DNA of 64,000 nucleotides. Source: Onchidella celtica (taxonomy: Eukaryota > Mollusca > Gastropoda > Systellommatophora > Onchidiidae). The translations under genes and the position numbers were made by a program. The notes under the pieces were generated by a model. That model saw only the letters and a program-made list of their open reading frames with translations. It was not told where the DNA came from and did not search any database. The stretch spans positions 33,429,961 to 33,493,960 of the forward strand of contig OZ007574.1 of the NCBI GenBank assembly GCA_963931925.1. The letters run 5' to 3'. Positions 26,601 to 38,600 of the stretch are shown piece after piece (the stretch's first letter is position 1; every line of letters starts with the position of its first letter).

Positions 26601-29600
26601 AAATATTAGTAAACAAGCATGCCGTGAAAAGACAGGATAAAATATGACTAATATGACTGAACTGCTGGAGATAACTGAATGAAATGAAAAGTCTTGTCAT
26701 CTTTAATTCAAATTCAATTGATCCCATAAATGAACTACATCTACATGAGCATTTCAGGCAAGACAGAAACAGTGAAAACACTGAACCCGACGGGCTGAAA
26801 CTCCATTTATTTTGAATACAGCGCTGTTTTTTGAAGAGACTGTTCTTTTTATTGTAAATATGGAACATGTCTTTTCAAAAGCTGTGACTTTTTGTTTAAA
26901 CTTAATAAATTCATGTCAAAATGATACCTTCAATAAAAAATACAACCCACCCTTTTTTTGCAGTGCAAAAATGATCTGGTAATAATTTTCCATCTGTTTT
27001 TGCGTTTTACAGTTTTGAGGTTCAAGTTGTTGGTTGTCCAAGACTGGGCTTCAAGTCATTAGAAAAATGAAAGATTTTTATTTTACGGGAACAATCTTTG
27101 TTTATTTCAGTTTTTAAAATTTTTGAATTAACCTAATTCGTTCAAAACTTGCAACTGTTCAAAGTTTATTGCAAGACTTATACGGTTTAGTATAATAATA
27201 ATAGTTCGTCCATCAGGTATGATGATGACCTTAACAACACCAGAGGAATAAAGAACAGAAATTGTTGAGAATTTCAACACATGGACAATAAAGAGAACTA
27301 AAGGACACAGAGGACAGAATGGAAAGACTGTTCTTTCATGACTTATGGCTTCTCATGTGACTGATAAGTCCTATTTTTGCCCTGCAGGCCCTTCCGCATA
27401 AATGACAAGAGTGCTCCGTTGGTTCACTACCACTGGGCCTTTTCTTGCGCCATTCTCTTTTTTTGATAGCCTGCTGGACTCTGTCAGCTTCCCATGCTTT
27501 GCTGCCTCTGGTAAGGGCCGCCCTCCAATTTGCTCGATCAAGCGAGAGCTTTTCCCACTCACTCACATCAATGGCAAAGGCCTTCAGTGATTGCTTGAGA
27601 GTGTCTTTGTAACGTCTCTTTGGGGCCCCAACATTCCTCGTTCCATTGGAGAGCTCAGAGAAGAAGATTTGCTTAGGGAGTCTGGAGTCGGGCATTCTGA
27701 CAACATGTCCTGCCCAACGTAGCTGAATTTTTTTCAGGTGGCAGAAGATGCTCAATTCCTTGGCACGATTGAGGACCTCAGTGTCTGGAATTTTATCCTG
27801 CCATTTGATCCTTAGGATCTTTCTAAGGCAGGCCAGATGAAAGTGATTTAGCTTTCTGGCATGCGATTGTTACACTGTCCAGGTTTCAGCCCCATAGAGT
27901 AGGGTGGGAAGGACCACAGCATTGTATACACGGCGACGAAAGTGCACCGATTTCATTCACTTTAGTTTTCTGCAATAAATCACCTTGCGAGTGACAGGCC
28001 GTCGGCGGCGGTACCCCTGAATGAGGTTAGGGATGGGCTAACGATGGGTCAGCCGTAACCTGTCCTGTGCCCCAAAAGCGCAACAAAATTCACAAAAATT
28101 TTTAATGAAGTGGCTTCTCAAATGCATTCTGTTTAAGACTTTTTTCGTATTGCAGCAAAAGTTTGGTTATCGGAGAATATTGTGCAATAGTGATTCTTTC
28201 ATTGTGCAGAAATTCATGTGGCCTTCTGCAAAACTTTTAATACAATGGTATGCAGAAAGTGCACATTTAGATTTCAGAAATTGTGCAGAATCTTTTTTTG
28301 ATGACTGAATATTCGCGTTGATTTAGACAAACAGCAACCATAGATTTTATTAGAAGCTTATTCATTAGAATCGGAATTATATCTAGTTTACAATGCTATT
28401 GATTTGACCCACAGGTCAAGAATAGTTAAATATTTATGAATAAAACCGTGACAGCTATTGAAAATAATAGATTTTTTTTCCTTGTTGCCTTTGTCTTTGC
28501 AATAGAAAAATCTGCTTTTGTCTTAAAGAAAACTGTTTTTATGTTTATTTTTAAGTAACAAATTGTAAATTCTAATTATTTTCAGTTACAAGTAAATTCT
28601 GACAATAGAAAATAAAGTCAGCGAATACTTCCCTTGACTGAACATCATTTTTCTTTTGCCTAGTCTAATCTTACAATAACTGTTTCCGTCCTTTCCTGTA
28701 GGCTGTTTAACAGTTTCATGGGATGTTTAGCTATACTAAGGCATAAATGTTGCCATTTAGTCTAAAATCATGATCTGGTTCGATCAACAGCAAATACGAT
28801 ATTGACATGGATCATTTGTATGCAGCACATGTGATAAATGTAGACGCATTATGTAGGACTAGTGTTATATGAGAGGGATTTAACTGTCCTTGAACAAAGT
28901 AAACGAACACAAGAATTTTGAGCAACTCGCTTGGCATTAAGTTTATTCTCTAAATATCATAAGGAAAGTTCTTTGATTTCTCAGGGGCCTCAGCCGAAGG
29001 CTGTTGGCCCCCGCAACTATCACTCAAAACACAACTCACTAGGGCCGAGACATAACTAACCTCACTAACGTGTATCTATGGTCATTTTAAAAGAATGGTC
29101 AAACATGTGGGCGAGACCAAGGATGGTCAAGCTGGCCGGAAGGGCCAGGCGTGTGGGCGGAATCTTTATGTAAGATAGCCGCTCCCCTTTGACCTCGGAC
29201 TTGTAGGGTGTGAGCAAGACCACCCACTGAATGGAAAACCCAATGTGGGAAACTGATGTTATAACATCCCCGTCAACTAAAATAATGGATACATTATTTA
29301 AAAAGAAAGAAAAAACTGAGTTTGACACATTGTCATTAAAGGGAGTAAAGAAAATGTAAGTAGATCTAGAAGGTCTCCAAATAATAAACTAAGGTTCACG
29401 CATATGACAGTGTGTGTTCAAATATGAAATAATACAAATCTTGTCAACATCAATAACAGAATGTGCTGGAGTATACAGAGTCAACATACCGTGGAGTTAC
29501 AATAAAATCGAGTCAAGGTTAGGTTAGAGCGTAACAGGGTTGGAAAGCCATACCTTACATTTTCACTGGCCTAACCATGGTGCATTCCATTCTCACGAAA

Positions 29601-32600
29601 GTGAGAGACTGGACCAAAATATTTGCTGTCAAAATCTTCCCCGAGAGTGGAATCTGGGTGATGTAAGTGGGGATAGTTGAATTATGGGGCAGAGCAGGCA
29701 TGGAATTTTGTCTGGTTGAGTACACAAGAGCGGGAAAATCTCGATGGACATACTAATGTTGGTATGAAAACTCTTGAATCAGATGAAAATAATGTGGGTA
29801 GTACTAATGTGGACGAAGAACAATCCTAGAACATATGTTGTTATGATGATGACATAACACATTAGGCATGAGTGTATCAAAATCACAAATAAAATGCAGT
29901 AATAAATGTAGCTTACATTTTGGTTCTTATCGAAATAACAAAATGTAATAGAGCAATATAGGAGGAATCTCAATTGGGAAGCAATAATAACTCGGCAAAA
30001 CACATGTAAAAACATAACTATATTATTATATCAGAGTACTCAAATATTGGTTGGTAGGTTGTTCTTATTGCAGTTGCTCTTTCCAGTCAAGCTCTGACAT
30101 TACTTAGTGCAGTTGCGCTTGGCTGTCAATCCCTGAATATAACCCTAATCATTTATTATTGAAGTACTGTAAAGGTTGGTAGGTTGTTCTTATTGCAGTT
30201 GCTCTTTCCAGTCAAGCTCTGACATTACTTAGTGCAGTTGCGCTTGGCTGTCAGCCTCTGAATATAACCCTAATCATTTATTATTGAAGTACTCTAATAA
30301 ATATCTGTGGGTTGGTTCTTATTGCAGTTGCTTTTTTCGGTCAAGCTCTGAATATAAATATTGCAGTTGCGCTTGCCTGTCAAGCTCTGAATAATTAACC
30401 CATTGTAAATTACTGACAATCTCACCCTTCTGTTACACCAAGTACATTGGGAGTTCCCATAATAAGTTTCTGTCCTGAGACCAGTCTAATTTTCATGACG
30501 TGGTGGGCTCTATCACAGTGACTCGTAGAACGAGGCGAAGGATAGATTTGTCATACTGTGGGGCAGTGTGGTTCTGAACACGAGTAGACATTCGAAAAGG
30601 TTGAGGAATAGAGCTTTGCTCTGCATTAAATATTTGTCAAATTGACTTGTTAAAGACTACTAACACCGGAATTCGGGTGTGCGTAGCGAGACAGATTCTC
30701 TGCGTGCTTGTCATTGTTGTAGCGGAAAGCTTAGCCCAGACTCTACATTCTCTATTAACGTGGCATGACAAGGAGGTAAAATCGAGAACAATATGAAATA
30801 CATACAACGTAAAATGACATACCTAAAATTAAGGAGTTTTCTCAAGAATACACAGTATATAAAGAGGTTTGGTTGCCCGTACCAAAATATTAGTATGTTG
30901 AACACAATAAGTGAAATCTTGCCTGCGATTGAAATTGATTGTCCATGTGCTAATCTAAGTGTTCATAATTATGTTTTCGTGAAATTATTCCCACTTGGAA
31001 GAGTGTCAAAGAGTTCACTACTAATGTTGATGGTACTGTTACTGTCCAAAAACCCTACTACTGGAATAGTGGTGTTGAGGCACACTTGTAGATATTTCAG
31101 CGACGAACTAGTGTAGGTGTTGGTGGTGTCTCCGATGCGGTCAGGGATGGAAATGAGGGGACTCTGTTCACAGGAGGTTATTATAGGCTCTTGTCTGGTC
31201 TGCGAACGTGTTGGGCATGACCAGATCGCTGATGTATATGGGGATGTTGTTGATGATGGTCCGAGACAGACAAAGAACGCTGCAAGAGGGCAGTCTCGGG
31301 CCTTTCTAGATTACAGGCTGGCGGCGACGGCAAGCCCAGGCTCTGTGTCCGAGACGGTTATAGAGTTGAAACTGGTACCTGCTTCTCCGGCGTTGTCTGG
31401 TAAAAAGTTATCAGTTTGCCTCTGTACAAAAGATGCATTAGTTGAAGGTAGACGGCCCCTGACATGGGCATGATGATAAATACGAGCCATTTTTAAAAAA
31501 TGGGTCTAGATGTGGCACTTTTTTGTTGAACTCTTCACAAATGACTGCAGAAATACACTAGGTCAACGTCAAATGGAAAACACTCGCACAAATGAAAGTC
31601 CAGAAATTGGCAGCTCCACCATGTTATATGAGAGGGATTTAACTGTTCTTGAACAAAGTAAACGAACAGAAGAATTTTGAGCAACTCGCTTGGCATTAAG
31701 TTTATTCTCTAAATATCATAAGGAAAGTTCTTTGATTTCTCAGGGGCCTCAGCCGAAGGCTGTTGGCCCCCGCAACTATCACTCAAAACACAACTCACTA
31801 GGGCCGAGACATAACTAACCTCACTAACGTGTATCTATGGTCATTTTATAAGAATGGTCAAACGTGGGCGAGACCAAGGATGGTCAAGCTGGCCGGAAGG
31901 GCCAGGCGTGTGGGCGGAATCTTTATGTAAGATAGCCGCCCCCCTTTGACCTCGGACTTGTAGGGTGTGAGCAAGACCACCCACTGAATGGAAAACCCAA
32001 TGTGGGAAACTGATGTTATAACACTAGTGACAGGAGATCCCGAACTGCTAAACAAAGGGAATCAGGACAAAACCACGGAAATGCAGTGTTTTTTTAGGGA
32101 GGACATTTTATTTATCTGTCATTTGTATGTCGAACAAGCACTGTGGGCACACATTCCACAACAATTTGTTTCCCCTGTGTGGATGCCATAAAAAATGAAA
32201 AAAAAAAAAACGTAAGGAGGAATATTTCAAAAAAGCTCTGATACGCGCGAAGGATAGCCAGCATAATTATCTGGATTCCCTATGATGAGACTGTGCATTA
32301 GTGATTGCACACCATGCATGCATTTTACAACATTCTTTGGCAAACAGATGAGAATGTGTATGTGTGCGTATGTGTTAGTCATCAAAGTGCAGCTTGGAAT
32401 CTTCATTATATTTATATCTGTTCATGTACTCTTAATAAGACAATGGCGGTATTGCTTTTAATCGGTGGTTCTTTTTGCCCGATGTTAACACCGAAAAGTT
32501 GCAACGCTACAAATCATTTCTGTCAAATACCATTTAAATTAGTGGAGTGATAATTGGCTATCAGTGCCCATTAACAACCCAACATGTGGATGGCTAACCT

Positions 32601-35600
32601 TAAGATACAGCAGCCAGAGCGTGAATGTGACGCTCTTTTGACATTTACAACCCCGTATTTTCTGAACTGCACTTGACCCGTGAAATTGGAAAAGTGAGAC
32701 TTGTTGTTTAATGTCTTGTCCATCAGTCAGCCAAAATGCATGTCATTTTATGGTTGCTATCTTTTATTATACCCACAATTAATTACTAACTTGTGAGTGC
32801 CATTTCGTGCAAATTTTATAGAAGTTTGGCATCATTTTCTACGTCTGAATTGGTGTATTTTCTGATTTTTTTTCTGCAAAACAAAAGAACAATATTTGCT
32901 GTGTATGAAATGGTTGTTCACTAGTTGAAAAACCTGTTACTAAAGATGTAATTAATAGGTAAATGCAGTGTCTGTCACGCATTCCAAACATTCCTTTAAC
33001 ATGCCTGATCGGGCCAGCTCAGGTAAAATGTTCACCCGGATACGGTGCCCCGCTGAGTCTTGGCAGATAGGGGCGTAAGATTTATGGACTGGGTACCAAA
33101 CTGAAGTGAATGCAGTTCGTCGCCGTGTATACTTTCAGCTTAGTGTCTGTGCGAATGCCGGCGACATCCCATACTCTCTTTCGAAGCCTGCCAAATGCAG
33201 AGCTGGCTTTGCTGATTCTTGAGAGAATTTCAGTATCAACACGAGCCGCGGAAGACAGTGTACTGCCAAGATAGGTGAAATTCTCCGACACCTTCAGAAG
33301 ACTGTCATGGACTTTGATATTTGGGGTCACAGGATACTTGTCGTCTGGAGTAGGCTGATGGAGCACTTCCGTCTTCTTTGTGCTTATTGTGAGACCAAAG
33401 TTGTCACAGGCACTAGAGAACTTATCAACACAGTTTTGCATGCTATCCTCATCGTGTGCCAGAAGTGCACAATCATCAGCAAATAGTAGGTCACAGACTT
33501 GAGTACTTTTGGTTTTGGTTTTTGCCTGAAGTCTCCTGAGGTTGAATAGACTGCCATCAGTTCGGTACTTGATGCTTACCCCTTGAGGAGGAGAGCTAAA
33601 GGCTTCTTGTAGCATTGCAGAGAACATGATGCTGAACAGAGTTGGGGCTAAGACACAACCCTGTTTTACCCCATTTGTGACAGCAAAGGGCTCTGAAACA
33701 CTGCCGTTACTTTTGACTGCAGCTTGCATGCCATCATGAAACTGGCGCACTATTGTGATGAATTCGGGTGGACACCCAAACTTCGCCAAGATTTTCCAGA
33801 GGCCTTCACGACACACTGTGTCAAATGCTTTTGTGAGGTCAACAAATGTGATATACAGCGCTTTATTTTGTTCCATGCATTTTTCCTGAATCTGTCTGGC
33901 AGCAAAAATCATATCCGCCGTTCCCCTCTCTTTACGAAAGCCACATTGGCTCTCGGGAAGCAAGTCATTTGACGAGAGGTGATCAAGAAGGCGATTCAGA
34001 AGCATTCTTGCCAATATTTTGCCAGCAATAGAAAGTAGAGAGATTCCCCGATGGTTGTCACAGACTTGGCTGTCCCCTTTGTTTTTGTATAGATGGATGA
34101 TTGAAGCATCTTTGAAGTCCTGTGCCAGCTTCCCTGCTTTCAACATATGATTGAACAACTCGGTCAACCTTTCAATAAGCTTTTCTCCACCGAAGGCATA
34201 CACCTCAGCAGGAATTGAATCCACGCCTGGTGATTTGTTAAAGGACATCTGATTTGTGGCAGTTCGGGTCTCATTTGCTGTGAATGGCTCGGCAAGAGCT
34301 GCATTAATAGGAGTCTGAGGGAGGCGGTCAATGGACTCAGTATTTATATTTGATGGCCGATTTAGCACACCTCCGAAATGTTCTGCCCAACGCTGAATTA
34401 TGGCATTCAATTCAACAATGCGTGTTGAACCATCTGACGCAAGAAGTGGCGTAGTGCCAGAGCGGGATGGTCCAAACACAGCTCGGAGGCTCTCAAAGAA
34501 CTTTCTAGTGTTGTTTGTGTCGGCATATTTCTGAGTTTCTCTTACTCGCTCTTCAAGCCAGTCATTTTTCATTTTCCTCAGCTTCTTCTGGAGTACACCC
34601 TTACATGCACGCAGTGCATCAGCTTTTGCTGTGGAAGAGGGGTCACTGCAGTGAGCTTGGATGAGACTATTTTTTTCTTTGATGAGCACTTTGATTTCAT
34701 TATCATTATCATTGAACCAGTCCTGGTGCTTGCGGACAGGAAAACCAACTGTGCTGCTGGCGCAAGAGTGTACAGTCGTATTTAGGTCAGTCCAGCTCTG
34801 TTCAATGTTCTCATGGTCAAAAGTCACGCAATCCAATTTTGAGGAGAGTTCTGATGAGAGCTCGCTCTGTTTCTCAGCTGAGCAGAGTTTTGAAACATTT
34901 AGGCGTTTAGGTGGCGCTTTCCCTTGAGGGCGTCTATTGCGCCTCAATGTTAGTCTGAGCTTGCAAACAATGAGTCTGTGGTCAGTTCCACACTCGGCAC
35001 CACACATCGCCTTTGTTACAAGGACATCCTTTCTGTCAGTCTTCCTCACAATGACATAGTCTATGAGATGCCAATGCTTTGAGCGGGGATGCATCCATGA
35101 CGTTCTGTTTCTCACGGGGAGACTAAAATTTGTGTTGGTAATGAACAGGCCAAATTCAGCGCACAAAGTAAGTAAGCGCAACCCATTGTTATTGCATGAA
35201 CCAACTCCATGAGGGCCCAAAACATTTGGCCACGCTGAGATTTCGGAGCCAACCCTAGCATTGAAGTCCCCCAAGAGAATCAGCTTATCAGCTGCCGGGA
35301 CAGAGCATATGACAGATTCTAGATCAGAATAGAACTTGTCTTTGGCTTCATCTGGGTTTGTCATGGTGGGCGCATATGCGCTAATGAGGGTGGCTGACTG
35401 GCTTTTCCCAACTGGGATCCTGAGTGTCATTAGCCTGTCATTTATTTCAATTGGCATGGACTGCAAGTTTCTGACAAGGTCATTTTTAATTGCAAACCCA
35501 ACACCATGCTGTCTCGGTTCGACTGCACCCTTGCCTTTCCAGAAGAAGGTGTATCCACCACTGAGCTCTTTGAGTTGGCCACTATCAGGGAGTCTGGTCT

Positions 35601-38600
35601 CACTGAGTGCCACTATGTCCAGGTTGTACCTGCTGAGCTCAATGGCAATAAGTGCAGTGCGTCTTTCCGGGTTGTTTGAGTTGTCCTGTAGTGTGCGTAT
35701 ATTCCAGGCTCCTAGCCTGAGTAAGCTGAATTTCTTTTTGTTTCGACCGCAAAAAGGGATCCCCACTGGTCGCGGTATACCAGTCAGGGTGATGTGAAGT
35801 GGGCTTCCTTTAGGGCACCTTTTCCAGCCCCTTCCTCAGTTGAGGTGAGCAGTGCTATCCTTAAATAAGGCTGCTCAGCTACTGTGGGTGCTGCCTCCCC
35901 ACGCCTCCACTTCAATCGACGATGAAGCGACCATAGCCCACAGCCACCAACGTGTAGGTCTGTGCTAACAGCTTCCAGTCTATCCAAACCTGCTGCCACC
36001 GCACTCGCCCATCGCCGTTGGAATTTTGAGAGGAAAGAAGACGAGACAAAGATGAAAGAAGACGAGGTGAGTGTTAAGACTGGCGCAAAGAATTTGTTTT
36101 TAGTGAGAAAGAGCTGCGCAAACATCAGACTCACTCTCTCGCCTGGACACAACTTATCCAAGTGGCAAGACAGGGTCAAGACGATTGGAAATGTATCCAG
36201 GTGCAGGAGGATGCCAGAGGGACAGTCATATTGCCTGACCGGCTGCCTGTAGGCTACTCCACAGCCTCGCAGTCCCAACTGACTAGGGTGAAAGACCCAA
36301 ACCAAAGAACACCAATACTGGTGGATGCTCTGTGTCACGATATCCAGGCCAGAGTGACGGTATATTGCCATCTGCCCTATCAATCAACCACTGGCCTGCT
36401 GCCGCCAGCTTCGAAGCTGCGTCCGGGAAGTTTGCTCAATTCTTCGTCTGTGATTTAGGCAAACAAGCCTATGACCACACCGCTACCGGGGGCCAATATG
36501 AAGGACTCAAGTACTGAGGGTCACATTGTGCCCTAGCATGTGGCCGTTGGGTTAGATGAAACCTCCTTCGCCCTGGCCGTTTGCACCGACAGGTGCACGC
36601 CCACTGATACCATGCTAGCGTACCAGTTCATGAAACAGGTTGTACTGGATTACATGTTACCAGTAGCAGATTTTTCTGACCTGACAAACACGGTTTAGTA
36701 TATATATATAAGAAAAGAATGATGAAGGGGAAATATATACCGGACCAATTAAATGATAAATAAAATACATTACTCATACACACAGAGGTGAAAGACAGGA
36801 GAAAGGTTCAAAAACAAGGGCATAAATCATAGGTTCCAACTGTTCACGTTGAATCGCCAGGCTGAGCCGTTGAAAGAACTACGTTGAATCCTCAGCTCGT
36901 CCATTTCGTTCAAGAGAGCCACAAATACCATACGCACTGAAAACCTGGTGCTGTAGGGATTCTGTGTGAAAGAATCTATTATTATTCCAGATACTTTATG
37001 GTGTTCGAATTCAAATTAATAATGTATGACAAGAGCCAGGGGGATAATAGCGTATAGTCGAAGTAAATCTGCATTTTACATTCTATGATTCTACAGTCGT
37101 GGTCTCCTTTGCGGGTCGTTCTCCATACTGCATTATTTCATGTTGTCTTTGAAGACCACATTTACATGTATATTTCTACCAAAAACCAAAATAAGTAAAG
37201 ACACAATATTAATTCATCCATCCATCCATCCATCCATCCAACCATCCACCCATCCATCCATCCATCCACCCACCCACCCACCCATCCATCCATCCATCCA
37301 TCTATCCTATCTATCTTGTAACATCCATATCCTTCCCTTCAAGATACATCATTCAGCGAAATTTAATAACATTTTTTATCATCCATCGATTCCATAGCTT
37401 CTGCCAAGCTCCTTGTTTTCATTCCTGTGATCTTGTTCTAAATGTGTTCTTCTATGTGTTTCGATAGAACACGTTGAAGATGACGTCAAAAAGACAGATT
37501 GGAGACAAAAACATTGCTTAAATGTCACGGCCACAGTTTTTATGAAAATTATGTGAAATTATCCACACAAAATTCCATTCAAGGAGGGAAATTTAGTTAC
37601 GGCGTGAATCTTAAGGCACTTTGTTGGAACGGGAGAAGGCTATCTTTATCTCTGACCTTTTCTTTTTTTATTATAATTTTTTGTGAAAGAGAAGCATGAA
37701 TTTTTAGGGGGGTTTGCTCTGTTTCTCGGCTTCCCAGCGTGTTCACCAGCATGGTGTAACTAATAGAAGTAAATGCCGGAAGAAACGAAAAGAGATTCAA
37801 CTCAAAGGGATATTGAAGTAGACCTCGGGATTGATTGTCATTAATTTTGTTTATTTTGATTTGATTCCCCTCCAAACGGCAATAATCCGGTTACAAGTCT
37901 CTGCTTGGGACAAACATTGCACAAACCCTCTTTCCCAACGGATAAACAAGATATATTTCCAACTATTCAAGGAAATCTGAACGCAGAGATATATTGGCCT
38001 CTGCAATATATTGCACTCTAATGGCTTTTTCCCAGAGCTGGCGAGACGAATTTTTACGATGGAATCCGGATGACTATGGCGGCATCAAGGAAATGATTCT
38101 ATTCCAATCGGAAGTATGGCTGCCGGACGTTTTCTTAGAAAACACGTAAGTTATTGATGTTGCATCTCTGAAGAGGGTGCAGTTCTTCCAAGAATCAGCT
38201 GTTTTTCTCCGTTTTCATCCCAGCATTCTTCATCCCTTAAAAAGGGGGCGTGAGATTGTAAAAACTTTGTTTGAGGATTGTTATGTAATTTATCCTGGGC
38301 AGTTTCAGCGGGGAAACGTGAAAGGTTTGACCTAGAGCAGGGAAAGGAAGGAAGAGGACTGGACAAAGGGGGAACATAAGATAAAACAGTAAAAATCGTC
38401 ACATCCTTCTGAATCTTGAACTGTTCCCTCGTAAATGATGCCACCGCTGCCCTCAAAGTGTTGTTTTATGAAGACCATTACAAGTAAAGGATATTATTAT
38501 ATTTCTCGCGAAAATATTTCGACACGGCATTTTATCAATAGCTCAGTTCATTGTAGACGGATCTCGGCCAAATTTTGTATGTCCTTCTTTTGTTTTAACA

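Larger units (their letters stand above)
28863..32023 (-). mobile_element. Short, young LTR retroelement without pol (minus orientation)
   Basis: Direct LTRs at 28863-29266 and 31622-32023 begin TGTTATA and end TATAACA, flanked by CTAG at 28859-28862 and 32024-32027 (4-bp target duplication). On the minus strand the 5' LTR is followed by TGGTGGAGCTGCC (primer-binding-site position) and the 3' LTR is preceded by GACGGGGA (polypurine tract). The 2.36-kb interior has no protease, RT or integrase frame, so it is a non-autonomous element needing another element's proteins. It sits inside the TIR element. Confidence 0.88.
27930..33126. mobile_element. Unclassified TIR transposon inside LINE-A (target GTATAC)
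   Basis: Both ends read ACGGCGACGAA into the element: left from 27930, right on the minus strand from 33126. Both are flanked by GTATAC (27924-27929 and 33127-33132), present once in the reconstructed LINE. After the perfect 11 bp, similarity continues imperfectly (TTCACTTYAGTTT). The palindromic target makes GTATAC (6 bp), TATA with CAC-ended termini (4 bp) or AT equally consistent. Removing the nested LTR element leaves about 2.0 kb with no transposase-like ORF, so it is non-autonomous. The CAC reading would recall Chapaev/CMC ends; the 6-bp reading would fit other superfamilies. Confidence 0.75.

Noticed and set aside
30049-30400. Spaced direct repeats that might suggest a CRISPR array
   Set aside because: They are contiguous 125-bp tandem units without spacers, inside an LTR element of an animal genome.
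35336-35797. Plus-strand frame opposite LINE-A
   Set aside because: Antisense shadow of the endonuclease-RT coding sequence.
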